The notes below the pieces were generated by a model. It was not told where the DNA came from. It did no database searches and saw nothing but the letters and a program-made list of their open reading frames with translations. The position numbers and the translations under genes are program-made. This document shows positions 63,991 through 64,000 of a DNA stretch of 64,000 nucleotides, piece by piece. Origin of the DNA: CAVPNY01 sp963706905 (GTDB taxonomy: Bacteria > Chloroflexota > Anaerolineae > Anaerolineales > UBA4823); contig CAVPNY010000020.1 of NCBI GenBank assembly GCA_963706905.1, forward strand, positions 178,154 through 242,153. The letters run 5' to 3'. The stretch's first letter is position 1, and each line of letters begins with the position of its first letter.

Positions 63991-64000
63991 TTATTCGACG

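Noticed and set aside
1..64000. tRNA, rRNA or CRISPR arrays
   Set aside because: I saw no cloverleaf-like segments, ribosomal RNA motifs, or short regularly spaced direct repeats; the only tandem repeats are protein-coding.

Overview
The window looks like part of a bacterial chromosome from the Chloroflexota (Anaerolineae-like). I infer this from style rather than a marker gene: lipoprotein signals followed by Thr/Pro/Ala linkers, secreted proteins with PT-repeat spacers, CAP-LysM and RCC1/cadherin-type surface proteins, and many carbohydrate and one-carbon genes in small mixed-strand operons. I saw no rRNA, tRNA or CRISPR array.

Region 1 (1-6.5 kb, minus) has a FAD-oxidoreductase/GcvT fusion cut by the window edge, an APC-type permease, a frameshifted metallophosphoesterase and a DeoR-type repressor. 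Region 2 (7.0-19.9 kb, plus) has a nucleotidyltransferase-like protein, a four-CBS protein, a second FAD/GcvT fusion that keeps the covalent-flavin His, transketolase, a HisC-like aminotransferase, a small helical protein, a rhodanese lipoprotein, an alpha/alpha-toroid protein, a CAP-LysM protein, a CPBP protease and a ferritin-like protein. Region 3 (20.1-31.7 kb) has a very large RCC1/Ig/tandem-repeat secreted protein, then a signalling block: a PAS/helix-hairpin-helix membrane protein, a GGDEF diguanylate cyclase, an HD-GYP phosphodiesterase preceded by a structured leader, and a Pro/Thr-rich membrane-anchored protein. Region 4 (31.8-43.2 kb) has small proteins, a GT39-like membrane glycosyltransferase, an aldolase plus PfkB kinase pair, secreted lectin-like proteins, and three tandem secreted alkaline-phosphatase-superfamily paralogues with Cys-rich ends.

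Region 5 (43.3-63.9 kb) is a catabolic island shaped by insertion sequences. A complete IS with an 8-bp target duplication lies beside a strong promoter for a CUT2-type sugar ABC transporter. The substrate-binding protein of that transporter carries a near-perfect in-frame tandem duplication. An IS150-group element and an IS630 element follow. The minus-strand genes encode a 2-oxoacid dehydrogenase (E1 beta, E1 alpha, E2), an atypical class II aldolase, a formyltransferase-like enzyme, a PEP-hydrolase-like TIM barrel, a Tm-1-like (UPF0261) protein, a sugar-phosphate isomerase-like TIM barrel, a SorC-type regulator, a Gfo/Idh dehydrogenase and a broken VOC protein. Together these look like uptake and breakdown of an unidentified sugar or sugar-acid feeding an acyl-CoA-producing dehydrogenase.

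Nine sites in seven otherwise conserved genes show single-base frame disruptions, seven of them explained by one extra T on the coding strand; an eighth gene, the VOC remnant, is also broken. Sequencing or assembly error is the simplest explanation, so those genes are annotated as single reading units with the break noted.
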